Shown piece by piece: positions 15,174-24,562 of a stretch of 64,000 nucleotides of DNA (position 1 is the first letter of the stretch; the number at the start of each line of letters is the position of its first letter). A model generated the notes under the pieces. It ran no database searches. It saw nothing but the letters and a program-made list of their open reading frames with translations, and was not told the DNA's origin. A program made the translations under genes and the position numbers. The stretch covers positions 4,675,501 through 4,739,500 of the forward strand of contig NZ_JAHSTX010000001.1 of NCBI RefSeq assembly GCF_019145375.1. Reading direction: 5' to 3'. Origin of the DNA: Pseudomonas triticicola. GTDB taxonomy: Bacteria; Pseudomonadota; Gammaproteobacteria; Pseudomonadales; Pseudomonadaceae.

Positions 15174-18100
15174 AGAACAGCGTTTCGGCGCTGCGACTGG
15201 AAATTTCGCTGCGATGGATTTCAATCAGCCTCTGATTATCCACATCGGTTATTTCAGAGGTGCCTCCCAGGCGGTGCTGGGCAACTGTCTTCATATGTCC
15301 ACGCAAAAATGCGCCATCGGGCGCGTCGGCGCTGCTGTAATGGAAATGCGCATAGCAGAGGACCTTGTCGGTATGCGCATCACGAATCTGATACTCGTCG
15401 AGAAAATCGTTCTGATGGCGCCTCAGACGCCTTCGGGTCAGGGTTTTCGAAATTTTCACTTCGCCCTTGTCCTTGAGCCACTCGACCCCCGCGGCTGTTG
15501 GCAGTTGTTGCTTGACCAGACGGATTCGCGTGCTGGTGCCCTTTTGCTCCAGTGTCGTGGCCGCAGCGTCGAGCTTGTGGTTGAGCGTTTCGGACGGTTC
15601 ATGCAGAGCAGCGGTGAGGTTACTCGCCGTCAACGCTTCATCGATCGCGGCACCGGCCTTGCGCAACAGGGCGGCGTGGTTGTGGTATTCCTCTTCGACT
15701 TCCACCGGAATGCGCGAGCCGCGTTTCAGGCGCGCCTCGATGCGCCGGTGAAACGCGGCCAGGCCGTCGATCAATGCCTGCCCGGCGCTGATGCTTTTGT
15801 TGAGGTTGGGCCTGGCTTTTGGCGACGGCGTCGGCCGTGCACTCTGCTCGACCCAGATACCTGGCGACTCCTCCTTGAATGTCGCGATGACTCTCGTCAG
15901 TGCTGTACTGACTTCGACAAGACCGGTGTCTTCGCCGTCGAGGCTTTTTTTCCGTTCGCCGACCAGGGTGCCTTTGTTGCGTGTCTTGATGATCCGCCGA
16001 TTCGAAGATGAGGTGGAAGGTCTCGACGGACCGGCTTGCGGCACCAGTAAATGCCGGTAGCGCAACAGGTCGGCGAGTCGGTTGTCGGCGCTAACCTTGA
16101 ATGAGGCCACGCGCGCCTGCAATTGCCTGAGTTTTTCCGTGTGTATGTGTTCGGAATATTCACTCGCCAGGTCATCGAAACGCTTGTCCACGGAAGCGAA
16201 CTGTTCGCTCACCTGGCTCAGGGCGTCGATGCGTATGCGCAGATCACTGAGGCTTTCATCGGCGCTCAGGTCGCGCGAACTCTGAACGTTCAGCGCAGCA
16301 TCTTCGAACAGACCGGCCAGCGCTTGTTGTGCCTCGACATGGGCGGTGGAATCGCCGGGCTTGATGCAGGTGTACTGGCCGAGACTGATTTGCAGAGTCT
16401 TCAGATCATCCAGCGGGTAGGGCGCCAGGCTGATGTTGTATTCCTGCTTTATCTCCACGCCATCCGCTCCCAGCTTGGTCAGTTCCTCCATGCAGGCTTC
16501 AGCCGACTCCATTTTCTCGATAGTGGATTGAGTGACATCGTTCAACTGCTCGAACGCAGAGCTGACTGCCTGCGATTCGCCGCGCAGTTCGTCGTCCAAT
16601 ATCGCCTGCACCGCCAGTAGCCGCTGCTGATAATCCGAAGCGTTATTACTGAGCCACTCCTGTCCCAGAAACAACAGCAGGTCCAAACGCTGCGGCATGA
16701 CCGTGCGGTAGTTGGGAATGGATTGTTTGCTGTTGAGCTTCTTGATCAGCTGAATGTTCGCGGCATATTCGTTGTGCTGTGAATCGAGCGTGGCGAGGTA
16801 CTGCGCAAGCGCTTGCTCGCGTTCCTGCGGAAGGGCATCGAGCAGGCTGTTGCGTTCGGCATCGACACGGCTCCTTTTGCTCTCCATCGTCAAATCGAAC
16901 GCAGTAATCTGCTCGGCCAATACGGCCACCTCCTTGTTTCTTATGCCTTGCGCGGCTTGGCGACCTTCCTCCAATCCGCCGCCGCGCAGACGCAAGCGCA
17001 GATCGATTACCCACTGGCCGTTGGCGGTATAGACCAGCCTGGGTCCGGCAGGTCGGGTGGGCTGACGCGTATCGACGATGTGCATGTCGCCATGCGCGTT
17101 GCGCGCTACTTCAAACCAGCGTTCACCGACGCGGGCGTACCATTTGTCTGCGTGGGCGTAGAGGCCTCGGTCCGCGCCCTCCCTGGTGGCAGCACCAAGC
17201 CCTTTGGGCTTGCCGACCTTGAACGTATCCAACAGCTTGGCGAGTGCCACCGGGGATCGTTTCAGCGCCGCGATGCTGTCGATCGATGTGCCATGGACTT
17301 CGGTCAATTGCGGGCCAGTGATATCCGGCTGGCGCAGCGCTTTGACGATTCTGGCGGCAGGTTTGCTCGTCGCTGTGTCCTCTTCGAGCGTTGTGTCCAC
17401 GGGTGTCGATGGCGCATCGCCCATTGCCGCACGGTGGGCGAGCACCATGCCCAGCGCCAGGAGAATATCGGCGATGGCCGTCCAGGCGATCTTCCCCGAT
17501 TGCTCGTTGGCGCTGTCGGTGATTTCCTGCAGATCATCCATGATCTGCCAGATCCACGCCGCTGTGCCTACGCTGCGGCCCAGAAACGGCAGTGCGGCAT
17601 TGAGCATCACCCAGCCGCCCTGTTTCAGCGAGGCCCAGCGTGCTTCTGCATCGGAGACCGATTGCCGGTCGGCTTGGGTGACAAGCGCCTTGACGTTGCG
17701 TTCGTGCAGGGTTGCGAGGATATCGCTGGCGATGACCTCAGTGCCCAGCGCGACGGCCCCTGACATGTCCAGTGCTGTGGTCGGGTTGATCATCAGTTGC
17801 GGGATCGTCCACACCGACGGCAGCCTGGCGGTAAAGACGAACTGGCTGTAATTGAAGCGCGTATCGTCCGGCAACCAGGCCAGCACCGAGTCGCGCAGAT
17901 GTCGCGAATGCTGGATCGCAAAGAGCAGATTGGCGGGCCCCGGATATTGCAGCAGAGTCTTGTCGAACAGCGGTCGATACAGCACGCACGGCCCTTTGTC
18001 CGGATCGCGCGGGCCTATGACATACATATTGTCGACAGTATCTGCGGTGGAACGGCTGCGATGAGCGACGAAAGCCAATGGGCGAATGACGATTTCCTCG

Positions 18101-19734
18101 CCTTCGACGTAGCGTTCCGCGCCAGTCGTGGCGAATGCGGCGACCACGTATCGATAACCCGATTCGTCAATGCCGGCTTTGCCCCGGATCTTGTGCTGCA
18201 ACGCCAGCAATGGCAGCTCAATGCGCAGCTGACTGGTGTAGAGCCCTTGCAACAGCGGCGCTTGCACGGGGTCGTCTATCAGTACGGCCTTGAGATGCGC
18301 CGGGTAGGTCTTGCCGATGTCGACCGTGCTGACCAGCTTCTCCAGAAAAGTCGCGCTCATCCACTCGGGTACCGGGCTGCCATCCTTGTACCGCACGGTC
18401 TTGTTGCCCAAGGGCAGGCCTGCCAGGTTTTGCAGAGCAAGCTCCGATAGCGTCCATGTCTGAGTCTGAGTATTTCCCGGCAACACAAACGTGCCCCAGA
18501 CCACGAGACTGGTGATGGTGATTTCGATGTTGTCGATGTTCACGTCTTTGGCGTCGGGCTGCTCCTTGAGAATCTGTTTGATCAGCGCTGCACGAGTGAA
18601 CGCCTGAAGGCTGGTGATTTCGCTCTGAAAGGATTTGCCGTTGTTCTCGTGCTGCAGCGTCGTCAGATCCAGCAGGTGCCGACTGTAACGCGTCTGATCC
18701 ATGGGCAGGGCGTCGTTCAGCCAGTCCGGAAGCATCGGCTGCAAACGCTCGAAGTGCGCTTCGAGGCGCGGTGTCGGTTGTGCCGGTTTGCCGGCCGTGC
18801 CGGTATGCGGATAGACGCGTTTAGCAGGGGAATCCTGAAAAAAACTGATTTCGCCCAAAGCGTCTGCTTCCATGGAAATCAGCGTGCAGGCCTGCTGGTC
18901 GAAGAAATTGCCCTGGGGTTCGACCAGCCGCCACTTGAGATCTTTGCCCGAGGCGCTTGCGCCATATATCCGCAGCAGAGCCTCGCCGAGTTCCTCCAGT
19001 GAATCGAAACGCTGAAAGCCCTGGGTGACCGCGTGGGTGAGAATCAACTTGCGCTCTGCAATTGTGCCGATCACTACTGCGGCGTCGACCAGGGTCAAGT
19101 GCGATGGCGTGTCGGCGCCTCCGCGATCGAGGTCAATCAGATATGCCTTTGCCGAGTACGGGTCGGGGGCCAGGCGTTGTTGCGGGTCGGGCTGTTTGAA
19201 AATCGCCTGGGCCAGGGCAATCTCGTCAGCGTCCCAGCCGACGCTGGCATCGACGTTCCACAGGTTGCGCAGCGCCTCGGACAGTTGCTGCCAGCGCGGT
19301 TGCCCGGGGTAGGTGAACTCGTCCCAGTAGTCGACGTGCTGCTCCTTGTAAGCGATGAACAGCAGCGGTGCCAGTTCGTTGAGCAACAGGCCGATGGCAT
19401 CGATCTTCACCGGCAGATGCGCAGGGGCAGGTACGCCGGGTTGCAGGGTCAGATAATGCTCGCCATCGAGGTACGTCACCGTGGTACCGGACAGGCCGAG
19501 CCGCACCAGGGCGTTGGTCAGCGATCCAGCCTGATACCCGTCGGGTAGTACTCGACCATCCACAATGGCCCAGATGGGTTGCACGACCATCGCCAGACGC
19601 GGGTCTATGTCGAGATTCGGATACAACGTCTTGAGGGCATCGCGCAGCGTTTTTGAAGCGACTTCTTGCAGCGAGGGGCCGGTAACCAGCTGAGTCACGA
19701 TATCGACGGCACTGGCTTTGGGAATGGCGGTCAT
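15130..19734 (-). CDS. large DUF6543 / dermonecrotic-toxin-like protein
   Basis: A 1534-residue protein of the large Pseudomonas family annotated as dermonecrotic toxin domain-containing (DUF6543). Family-like blocks are the YKEQHVDYWDEF region near residue 150 with following WQQLSEALRNLW, and GPCVLYRPLFDKTLLQYPGP with DSVLAWLPDDTRFNY near 600-650. A membrane-prone stretch around 720-800 includes MLNAALPFLGRSVGTAAWIW and AWTAIADILLALGMVLAH. Long charged helices follow at about 950-1250, and the C-terminal block has VLCYAHFHYSSADAPDGAFL. No signal peptide is visible. An AGGAAA site precedes the ATG. The gene stands alone: potF's terminator lies upstream and the convergent MocR gene overlaps its 3' end by 44 bp. 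Toxin activity, secretion route and target are unproven, and no immunity gene is obvious. Confidence 0.7.
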   Translation of the reverse strand: MTAIPKASAVDIVTQLVTGPSLQEVASKTLRDALKTLYPNLDIDPRLAMVVQPIWAIVDGRVLPDGYQAGSLTNALVRLGLSGTTVTYLDGEHYLTLQPGVPAPAHLPVKIDAIGLLLNELAPLLFIAYKEQHVDYWDEFTYPGQPRWQQLSEALRNLWNVDASVGWDADEIALAQAIFKQPDPQQRLAPDPYSAKAYLIDLDRGGADTPSHLTLVDAAVVIGTIAERKLILTHAVTQGFQRFDSLEELGEALLRIYGASASGKDLKWRLVEPQGNFFDQQACTLISMEADALGEISFFQDSPAKRVYPHTGTAGKPAQPTPRLEAHFERLQPMLPDWLNDALPMDQTRYSRHLLDLTTLQHENNGKSFQSEITSLQAFTRAALIKQILKEQPDAKDVNIDNIEITITSLVVWGTFVLPGNTQTQTWTLSELALQNLAGLPLGNKTVRYKDGSPVPEWMSATFLEKLVSTVDIGKTYPAHLKAVLIDDPVQAPLLQGLYTSQLRIELPLLALQHKIRGKAGIDESGYRYVVAAFATTGAERYVEGEEIVIRPLAFVAHRSRSTADTVDNMYVIGPRDPDKGPCVLYRPLFDKTLLQYPGPANLLFAIQHSRHLRDSVLAWLPDDTRFNYSQFVFTARLPSVWTIPQLMINPTTALDMSGAVALGTEVIASDILATLHERNVKALVTQADRQSVSDAEARWASLKQGGWVMLNAALPFLGRSVGTAAWIWQIMDDLQEITDSANEQSGKIAWTAIADILLALGMVLAHRAAMGDAPSTPVDTTLEEDTATSKPAARIVKALRQPDITGPQLTEVHGTSIDSIAALKRSPVALAKLLDTFKVGKPKGLGAATREGADRGLYAHADKWYARVGERWFEVARNAHGDMHIVDTRQPTRPAGPRLVYTANGQWVIDLRLRLRGGGLEEGRQAAQGIRNKEVAVLAEQITAFDLTMESKRSRVDAERNSLLDALPQEREQALAQYLATLDSQHNEYAANIQLIKKLNSKQSIPNYRTVMPQRLDLLLFLGQEWLSNNASDYQQRLLAVQAILDDELRGESQAVSSAFEQLNDVTQSTIEKMESAEACMEELTKLGADGVEIKQEYNISLAPYPLDDLKTLQISLGQYTCIKPGDSTAHVEAQQALAGLFEDAALNVQSSRDLSADESLSDLRIRIDALSQVSEQFASVDKRFDDLASEYSEHIHTEKLRQLQARVASFKVSADNRLADLLRYRHLLVPQAGPSRPSTSSSNRRIIKTRNKGTLVGERKKSLDGEDTGLVEVSTALTRVIATFKEESPGIWVEQSARPTPSPKARPNLNKSISAGQALIDGLAAFHRRIEARLKRGSRIPVEVEEEYHNHAALLRKAGAAIDEALTASNLTAALHEPSETLNHKLDAAATTLEQKGTSTRIRLVKQQLPTAAGVEWLKDKGEVKISKTLTRRRLRRHQNDFLDEYQIRDAHTDKVLCYAHFHYSSADAPDGAFLRGHMKTVAQHRLGGTSEITDVDNQRLIEIHRSEISSRSAETLFFNLAKPAAAATTPL

Positions 19735-19832
19735 GATGGTTTCCTGCTCTGTCGGGACGCCGCGAGGGCGGCGGAGCAGGGCAAGTTAAAAGGCGCGACA
19801 CCGACCCGTGCGGTAGATAAAGCTGCCAGGCG

Positions 19833-19858
19833 AAAAAAGACCCGCATCGGCGGGTCTT
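19833..19858 (-). terminator. terminator of the polyamine-binding protein operon
   Basis: On the minus strand AAGACCCGC-CGAT-GCGGGTCTT is followed by a T run. It lies 18 bp past the potF-like stop and separates that operon from the DUF6543 gene. Confidence 0.85.
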
Positions 19859-19875
19859 GAGTAAACGAGCCGGTT

Positions 19876-20970
19876 TCAGGTCCCGGATTTGATTTTCGTC
19901 CAGGCGCGGGTTCGTGCGCGTTCGGCATCCCGAGGCAGCGGCTGCAAGGTGTAGAGCGTGCTCATTGCCGCGTCGGTCGGGTACAGGTTCGGGTTGTTGC
20001 GAATGGCTGGATCGACCAGGCCGGTGGCGTCCTTGTTCGGGTTCGGATAGCCGACAAAATCGCTGACCGGTGCAATCACCGCCGGTTGCAGCAGATAGTT
20101 GATGAAGGTGTAGGCGTCCTCGGTGTTCTTCGCGCCTTTGGGAATGGCGAGCATGTCGAACCAGATCGGCGCGCCTTCTTTCGGCAAACGCATATCGACC
20201 ACCACGCCGTTTTTCGCTTCCTTGGCGCGATTGGCCGCTTGCGAGAAACTGCCGGAATAACCGACGGCCACGCAGATGTCGCCGTTGGCGATGTCGGCCA
20301 TGTATTTGGAGGAATGGAAGTAGGTCACGTGAGGGCGGATCTTCATCAGCAGCGCTTCAGCCTTGGCGTAATCCGCCGGCTTCTTGCTGTTGGGGTCGAG
20401 ACCGAGGTGTTGCAGAGCCAGCGGCAGAATCTCCGACGGCGAGTCGAGCAGGGCGACGCCGCACTGCTTGAGTTTGCTGATGTTCTCTTCCTTGAAGATC
20501 AGGTCCCAACTGTCCACGGGCGCGTTGTCGCCCAGCGCTGCCTTGATCCTGGCCGGGTTGAAACCAATCAGGATGGTGCCGTACATGTACGGCACGGCAA
20601 ATTTGTTTCCCGGATCATTGGCCTCGATCAGCTTCATCAGTTTCGGATCGAGGTGATTCCAGTTCGGCAGCTTGCTGCGATCCAGCGGCTGGAACACCCC
20701 GGCCTCGATCTGCTTGGCGAGGAACACGTTGGACGGCACCACCACGTCATAGCCGGAGTTGCCGGTGAGCAGCTTGGCCTCAAGTGCTTCGTTGGTGTCG
20801 AAGATGTCGTAGATCAGTTTGGTCTGGCTATTCTGTGCCTTGAAGTCGTCCAGCGCCTTGGGCGTGATGTAGTCGAACCAGTTATAGACGCGCAGCGTGC
20901 GTTCTTCGGCGTGGGCGCCAGCGCTCAGCAGGGTCGCGCACAGCGCCGAGGCGATCAGTGGCTTTTTCAT
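19876..20970 (-). CDS. potF: periplasmic polyamine-binding protein (PotF/SpuD type)
   Basis: A 364-residue family 1 extracellular binding protein for putrescine or a related polyamine. The signal peptide is MKKPLIASALCATLLSAGAH. The mature start LRVYNWFDYITPKALDDF and the blocks GYDVVVPSNVFLAKQI, MYGTILIGFN and WFDMLAIPKGAKNTEDAY are typical of PotF/SpuD. The ATG overlaps the stop of the acetylpolyamine amidohydrolase gene by 4 bp, so uptake and deacetylation are co-expressed. No permease or ATPase genes accompany it here. A terminator follows at 19833-19858. Confidence 0.88.
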   Translation of the reverse strand: MKKPLIASALCATLLSAGAHAEERTLRVYNWFDYITPKALDDFKAQNSQTKLIYDIFDTNEALEAKLLTGNSGYDVVVPSNVFLAKQIEAGVFQPLDRSKLPNWNHLDPKLMKLIEANDPGNKFAVPYMYGTILIGFNPARIKAALGDNAPVDSWDLIFKEENISKLKQCGVALLDSPSEILPLALQHLGLDPNSKKPADYAKAEALLMKIRPHVTYFHSSKYMADIANGDICVAVGYSGSFSQAANRAKEAKNGVVVDMRLPKEGAPIWFDMLAIPKGAKNTEDAYTFINYLLQPAVIAPVSDFVGYPNPNKDATGLVDPAIRNNPNLYPTDAAMSTLYTLQPLPRDAERARTRAWTKIKSGT

Positions 20971-21992
20971 TGTTCAAAACCTTCCAGCACGTTTACTGCG
21001 TTGATGCCGATCTCTTCAACGGCGTAGCCGCCTTCCATGACGAACAGGGTCGGCTTGCCGAGGGCGGCGATGCGCTTGCCCATGGCCAGGTAATCCGGGC
21101 TGTCGAGTTTGAACTGCGAGATCGGGTCGTCCTTGAATGTGTCGACGCCGAGGGAGACGACGATGATGTCCGCGCCATAGCGCTCGATCTCGTCGCAGGC
21201 CTGATCCAGCGCCGCGCTCCAGACATCCCAGCCGGAACCGGCCGGCAGCGGATAGTTGAAATTGAATCCTTCACCGGCGCCTTCGCCGCGCTCGTCGTCG
21301 TAGCCGAGGAAGAACGGAAACTCCGCTTCCGGGTGGCCGTGGATCGAAGTGAACAGGACGTCGCTGCGTTCGTAGAAAATCGACTGGGTGCCGTTGCCAT
21401 GGTGGTAGTCGACGTCAAGGATCGCGACTTTCTTGTGGCCCTGATCGAGAAAGGCCTGAGCGGCGATGGCGGCGTTGTTGAGGTAGCAATAACCGCCCAT
21501 CAAGTCGCTGGCGGCGTGATGTCCCGGCGGACGGCACAGGGCGAAGGCCGCGCGTGCGCCACGCTGGATTTCAGCCTGCGCGGTAAGCGCCACTTGCGCC
21601 GCGCTGTAGGCCGCTTGCCAGGTGCCGGCGGTAATCGGCGCGCCGCCGTCGAAGCTGTAATAACCGAGCTGGCCATGCAGGCTGGTCGGTTTGATCGCAC
21701 GCAGCGTGCGCGCCGGCCAGGTGTAGGGCAGCAGGTCGCCGTCAGTGTTGAACTCGGTCCAGCGCGCCCACGCACCTTTGAAAAATTCCAGATAGTCACG
21801 GCTGTGAATGCGCGCGATCGGCTCCAGGCCGAAATCCTTCGGCGCTTCGACGGCACCGAGGTTTTGCTTCTGCACGCGTTGCAGTACGTGGTCGGCACGC
21901 GACGGCATCTCGAAGCACGGCTTGAGCTGGCCATCGATAAGTTCGCAGCGGCCATGGTGCAAGTGGTGATCGTCCGAGTAGATCGTCAGCAT
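20967..21992 (-). CDS. acetylpolyamine amidohydrolase (histone deacetylase family)
   Basis: A 341-residue zinc hydrolase of the class II histone-deacetylase fold. RPPGHHA holds the catalytic His pair, DVDYHHGNGTQ the zinc Asp/His, and GGYA closes the active site. The N-terminal IYSDDHHLHHGRCELIDGQL is typical of bacterial acetylpolyamine amidohydrolases, which release acetate from acetylputrescine or acetylcadaverine. Operon coupling to a polyamine-binding protein supports that substrate over acetyl-lysine. A GGAGAA site precedes ATG 21992, and paired direct repeats lie 75-105 bp upstream. Confidence 0.87.
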   Translation of the reverse strand: MLTIYSDDHHLHHGRCELIDGQLKPCFEMPSRADHVLQRVQKQNLGAVEAPKDFGLEPIARIHSRDYLEFFKGAWARWTEFNTDGDLLPYTWPARTLRAIKPTSLHGQLGYYSFDGGAPITAGTWQAAYSAAQVALTAQAEIQRGARAAFALCRPPGHHAASDLMGGYCYLNNAAIAAQAFLDQGHKKVAILDVDYHHGNGTQSIFYERSDVLFTSIHGHPEAEFPFFLGYDDERGEGAGEGFNFNYPLPAGSGWDVWSAALDQACDEIERYGADIIVVSLGVDTFKDDPISQFKLDSPDYLAMGKRIAALGKPTLFVMEGGYAVEEIGINAVNVLEGFEQ

Positions 21993-22065
21993 TTGTTGTT
22001 CTCCGCAAGGCTGGTTCGGTGGCCTTCAGTGTTGCGGCGCGCGATGGATCGGAGAACGGCAGGAG

Positions 22066-22094
22066 CGGCCAAAAGGGGATGGATCCGGCCAAAA
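22066..22094. promoter_or_regulatory. 20-bp-spaced direct repeats, candidate AraC operator
   Basis: CGGCCAAAA occurs at 22066-22074 and again at 22086-22094, exactly 20 bp apart (two helical turns). It lies upstream of the polyamine deacetylase gene and downstream of an AraC-family gene. AraC-type activators commonly use such same-face direct repeats just before the -35 region. Confidence 0.5.
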
Positions 22095-22118
22095 AAGCTG
22101 ACCTTAAATCGCCCCTTT

Positions 22119-22206
22119 GTGGGAGCGAGCCTGCTCGCGAAAGCGGTGGTTCAGCCAGCCCTCATGTCGATTGACACACCGCCTTCGCGAGCGGGCTCGC
22201 TCCCAC
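22119..22206. repeat. REP pair (type A, copy 3)
   Basis: REP doublet with one change in the right arm (GCGGGCTCGC). It ends 2 bp before the stop codon of the AraC-family gene. Confidence 0.9.
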
Positions 22207-22207
22207 A

Positions 22208-23203
22208 TCAGTGCGGGCGAAACTGGCTGGGTGCCACGCCGCTCCAGCGTACGAAGGCATGGCGGAAACTTGCGGTCTCACTGAAGCCCAAAGTTTCGGC
22301 GATGCGGTAGATCGGCAACCGATCCTCACACAACATCTGCTTGGCCCGCTCGAAGCGCAGCTCGTCTAGCAGTTCCTGATAGCTGCTGCCCATGTCCTTG
22401 AGGTGCCGGCGCAAAGTGCGCGGTGAGCATTTCATCTGCTGCGCCAGACCGTCGAGCCCCGGCGCGGCATTCAATTGTGCGCTGAGCAACTGCCGAATCC
22501 GCCCCAGCCATGCCTGGCGTCCGGTGAACTCCAGGTTCTGTTTGCGACAGCGCTCTGCCATGGCCTGATGGGTGATCGCGTCGGCCAGCGGCAGCGGCTG
22601 ATCGAGCCAATGGCGGTCGAAGGCGAAGGCGTTGTCCTTGGCCGAAAAGTGCAGCGGCGAGTCGAAGGGTTCGGCGTAGCTGGCGCGATAGTCCGGCGCT
22701 GCATGTTCGAAACGCGTGGCGCGCAGCGGCAGCGGATGGCCGAGCAAGTCGTCGCAGATGACTTTCAGTGACACCAGACAGAATTCGGCGTTGAACACCG
22801 CCATCGCCGCGCTTTCACGGTAATCAGCAGCGACGAACCACACCTGCTCGCCATCGTCTTCCAGGCTCAGTTCGAACAACGTGCCCAACAGCGCCGGATA
22901 ACGGATCGCCAGCCGCAAAGCGTCACCGAAGGTGGCACAGGTCAGCAGGGCGTAACCGAGCATGCCGTAACAGGACACGTGCATGCGTCGGCCCAGTTCG
23001 AGACCGATGTCACGCTTGAGCGCGACCGCGTTGGTGCAGACCTGCATCTCTTGATGGGTGGTGATGCGCGTATCGGCACGCTGCAGATCGGCCGCCACGA
23101 TGCCGCTGCCAGCCAGCAGCGCCTCGCTCGACAGGCCTTCGGCCTTGAACGTGTTGAGGATCAGCGAGACCGCGTTGAGGGTGGTGAGGTGGGAGTGGAG
23201 CAT
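22208..23203 (-). CDS. AraC-family transcriptional regulator
   Basis: A 331-residue regulator. The first 210 residues or so form the arabinose-binding-like domain of the OruR/ArgR-type subgroup (TLNAVSLILNTFKAEGLSSE, then LGRRMHVSCYGMLGYALLTC). The last 100 form the double helix-turn-helix, with MKCSPRTLRRHLKDMGSSYQ and RIAETLGFSETASFRHAFVRW. A GGAAGA site precedes the ATG. It lies directly upstream of the polyamine deacetylase operon on the same strand, and direct repeats there suit it. Control of polyamine use is the simplest role, inferred from position. Confidence 0.87.
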   Translation of the reverse strand: MLHSHLTTLNAVSLILNTFKAEGLSSEALLAGSGIVAADLQRADTRITTHQEMQVCTNAVALKRDIGLELGRRMHVSCYGMLGYALLTCATFGDALRLAIRYPALLGTLFELSLEDDGEQVWFVAADYRESAAMAVFNAEFCLVSLKVICDDLLGHPLPLRATRFEHAAPDYRASYAEPFDSPLHFSAKDNAFAFDRHWLDQPLPLADAITHQAMAERCRKQNLEFTGRQAWLGRIRQLLSAQLNAAPGLDGLAQQMKCSPRTLRRHLKDMGSSYQELLDELRFERAKQMLCEDRLPIYRIAETLGFSETASFRHAFVRWSGVAPSQFRPH

Positions 23204-23255
23204 GGGATCTTCCAGCCTGGAGGTGGCTGGAACGCAGCAAGTTGCATGCCGCAGG

Positions 23256-23432
23256 CCCTCACCCCAGCCCTCTCCCAGAGGGAGAGGGGGCCGAACGGGG
23301 GATATTGCAGAAATACACCGACGTGAGACACCGCCGTCGAATCCATAATCGACACTGTTTATCAGGTCGGTGTATAGCGCAAGACACTACGGTCAGTTCC
23401 CTCTCCCTCTGGGAGAGGGTTAGGGTGAGGGG
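23256..23432. repeat. CCCTCACCC / CTCTCCC...GAGAGGG inverted repeat pair (type D)
   Basis: CCCTCACCCCAGCCCTCTCC plus GAGGGAGAGGG at 23256-23290 is mirrored by CCCTCTCCCTCTGGGAGAGG plus GGTGAGGGG at 23399-23432. This is a widespread intergenic repeat family of Pseudomonas and other proteobacteria. It fills most of the AraC-ansA gap, with about 108 bp of unremarkable sequence between the arms. Confidence 0.8.
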
Positions 23433-23448
23433 CAATCCAGCGCCGAGC

Positions 23449-24453
23449 TCAGATCAACTCACCACACAAATCCAGTTCGATCAATCGACGCACTTCCGCC
23501 GTTTCCAGCCCGGCCCCCAGCAACCCATGCAACTTGCCAAACGCTGCTTCCCGGGTCATACCGCCACCGGACAACACGCCAACACCGCGCAAGCGGCTGC
23601 CAGCCTCGTAGACATCCAGCTCGACCCCACCTTCATGGCATTGCGTCACTGCAACCACCACCACGCCGTTATCCCGTGCGCGGCCAAGGCTGGCGAGGAA
23701 CTCTGGATTGTCGCTCGGCCCGGTTCCGCTGCCGTAGCATTCCAGCACCAGACCTTGAATGCCGCTGTCGAGCAGGCCGTCGAGAACCTCGGCACTGATC
23801 CCGGGAAACAGCGGCAACACCGCCACTTTCGCCAAGTGCTTAGGCTGGTTGTAGCTCAAACTGGCTGGAATCGAAGGCGCCTTCACACCACCGCCCTGAC
23901 GCTCCAGGCGTTTGAACGGATGGCGGCCGAAGCTGCGCACTTTCGCGCAGCGGGTCGGCGCCAGCAGTTCGCCGTGGAAGTACAGGTGCACGCCCGGCGC
24001 CAGGCCCTGGCCGAGGGCGACCAGCGCGCCGCCGAGGTTTTCCCAGGCATCGCTGTCGGTCACACCTGCCGGCAGCATCGAGCCGGTGAAACACACGCGG
24101 GCATGCAGGCCGAGCAATTGAAAACTCATCGCCGCCGCGCTGTACGCCAGCGTGTCGGTGCCGTGCAGGATCAGCACGCTGTCGCAGCCTTGCACGTCCA
24201 CGGCATCGGCCACCGCTTCGCGCAGTTGCTGCCAGTAGGCCGGGGTCATGTTGGCGCTGTCGATCAGCGGCGACATTTCCCGAAACTGCCACTGCGGCAC
24301 TACCAGCTCAGGCTGGCTGTGCAGGTAGTCGCGCATCCGCGCTTCGAAACCGGACGCCGGGGCCAGACCGTTGGCGCTGGCCTGCATGCCGATGGTGCCA
24401 CCGGTGTAGAGCACCATGACGTGTTGAGCGGCGGGGTAGGTCGACGAGCTCAT
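23449..24453 (-). CDS. ansA: L-asparaginase
   Basis: A 334-residue asparaginase converting asparagine to aspartate and ammonia. VMVLYTGGTIGM holds the first catalytic Thr, and ILHGTDTLAYSAAAM the second Thr-Asp pair. YNQPKHLAKVAVLPLFPGIS and LECYGSGTGPSD are family blocks. No signal peptide is seen, so it is cytoplasmic (type I-like). The start is ATG 24453, with GGAGAA upstream. It follows the AGCS symporter gene after 109 bp that hold a REP-like hairpin. With aspartase upstream the locus runs asparagine to aspartate to fumarate. Confidence 0.88.
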   Translation of the reverse strand: MSSSTYPAAQHVMVLYTGGTIGMQASANGLAPASGFEARMRDYLHSQPELVVPQWQFREMSPLIDSANMTPAYWQQLREAVADAVDVQGCDSVLILHGTDTLAYSAAAMSFQLLGLHARVCFTGSMLPAGVTDSDAWENLGGALVALGQGLAPGVHLYFHGELLAPTRCAKVRSFGRHPFKRLERQGGGVKAPSIPASLSYNQPKHLAKVAVLPLFPGISAEVLDGLLDSGIQGLVLECYGSGTGPSDNPEFLASLGRARDNGVVVVAVTQCHEGGVELDVYEAGSRLRGVGVLSGGGMTREAAFGKLHGLLGAGLETAEVRRLIELDLCGELI

Positions 24454-24480
24454 AGGATTCTCCGAAACGATGAGGGCCTT

Positions 24481-24506
24481 GCAGGAGCGAGCAGGCTCGC
24501 TCCTGC
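24481..24506. repeat. single REP-like palindrome (type A variant)
   Basis: GCAGGAGCGAG and CTCGCTCCTGC form a perfect 11-bp stem around a 4-nt loop. It lies between the symporter stop and the asparaginase start. Confidence 0.8.
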
Positions 24507-24562
24507 AGGTTATTGCATCACAATAACTGACGGGCGCAGGGGATGCGCCCGTCATTCACCTG

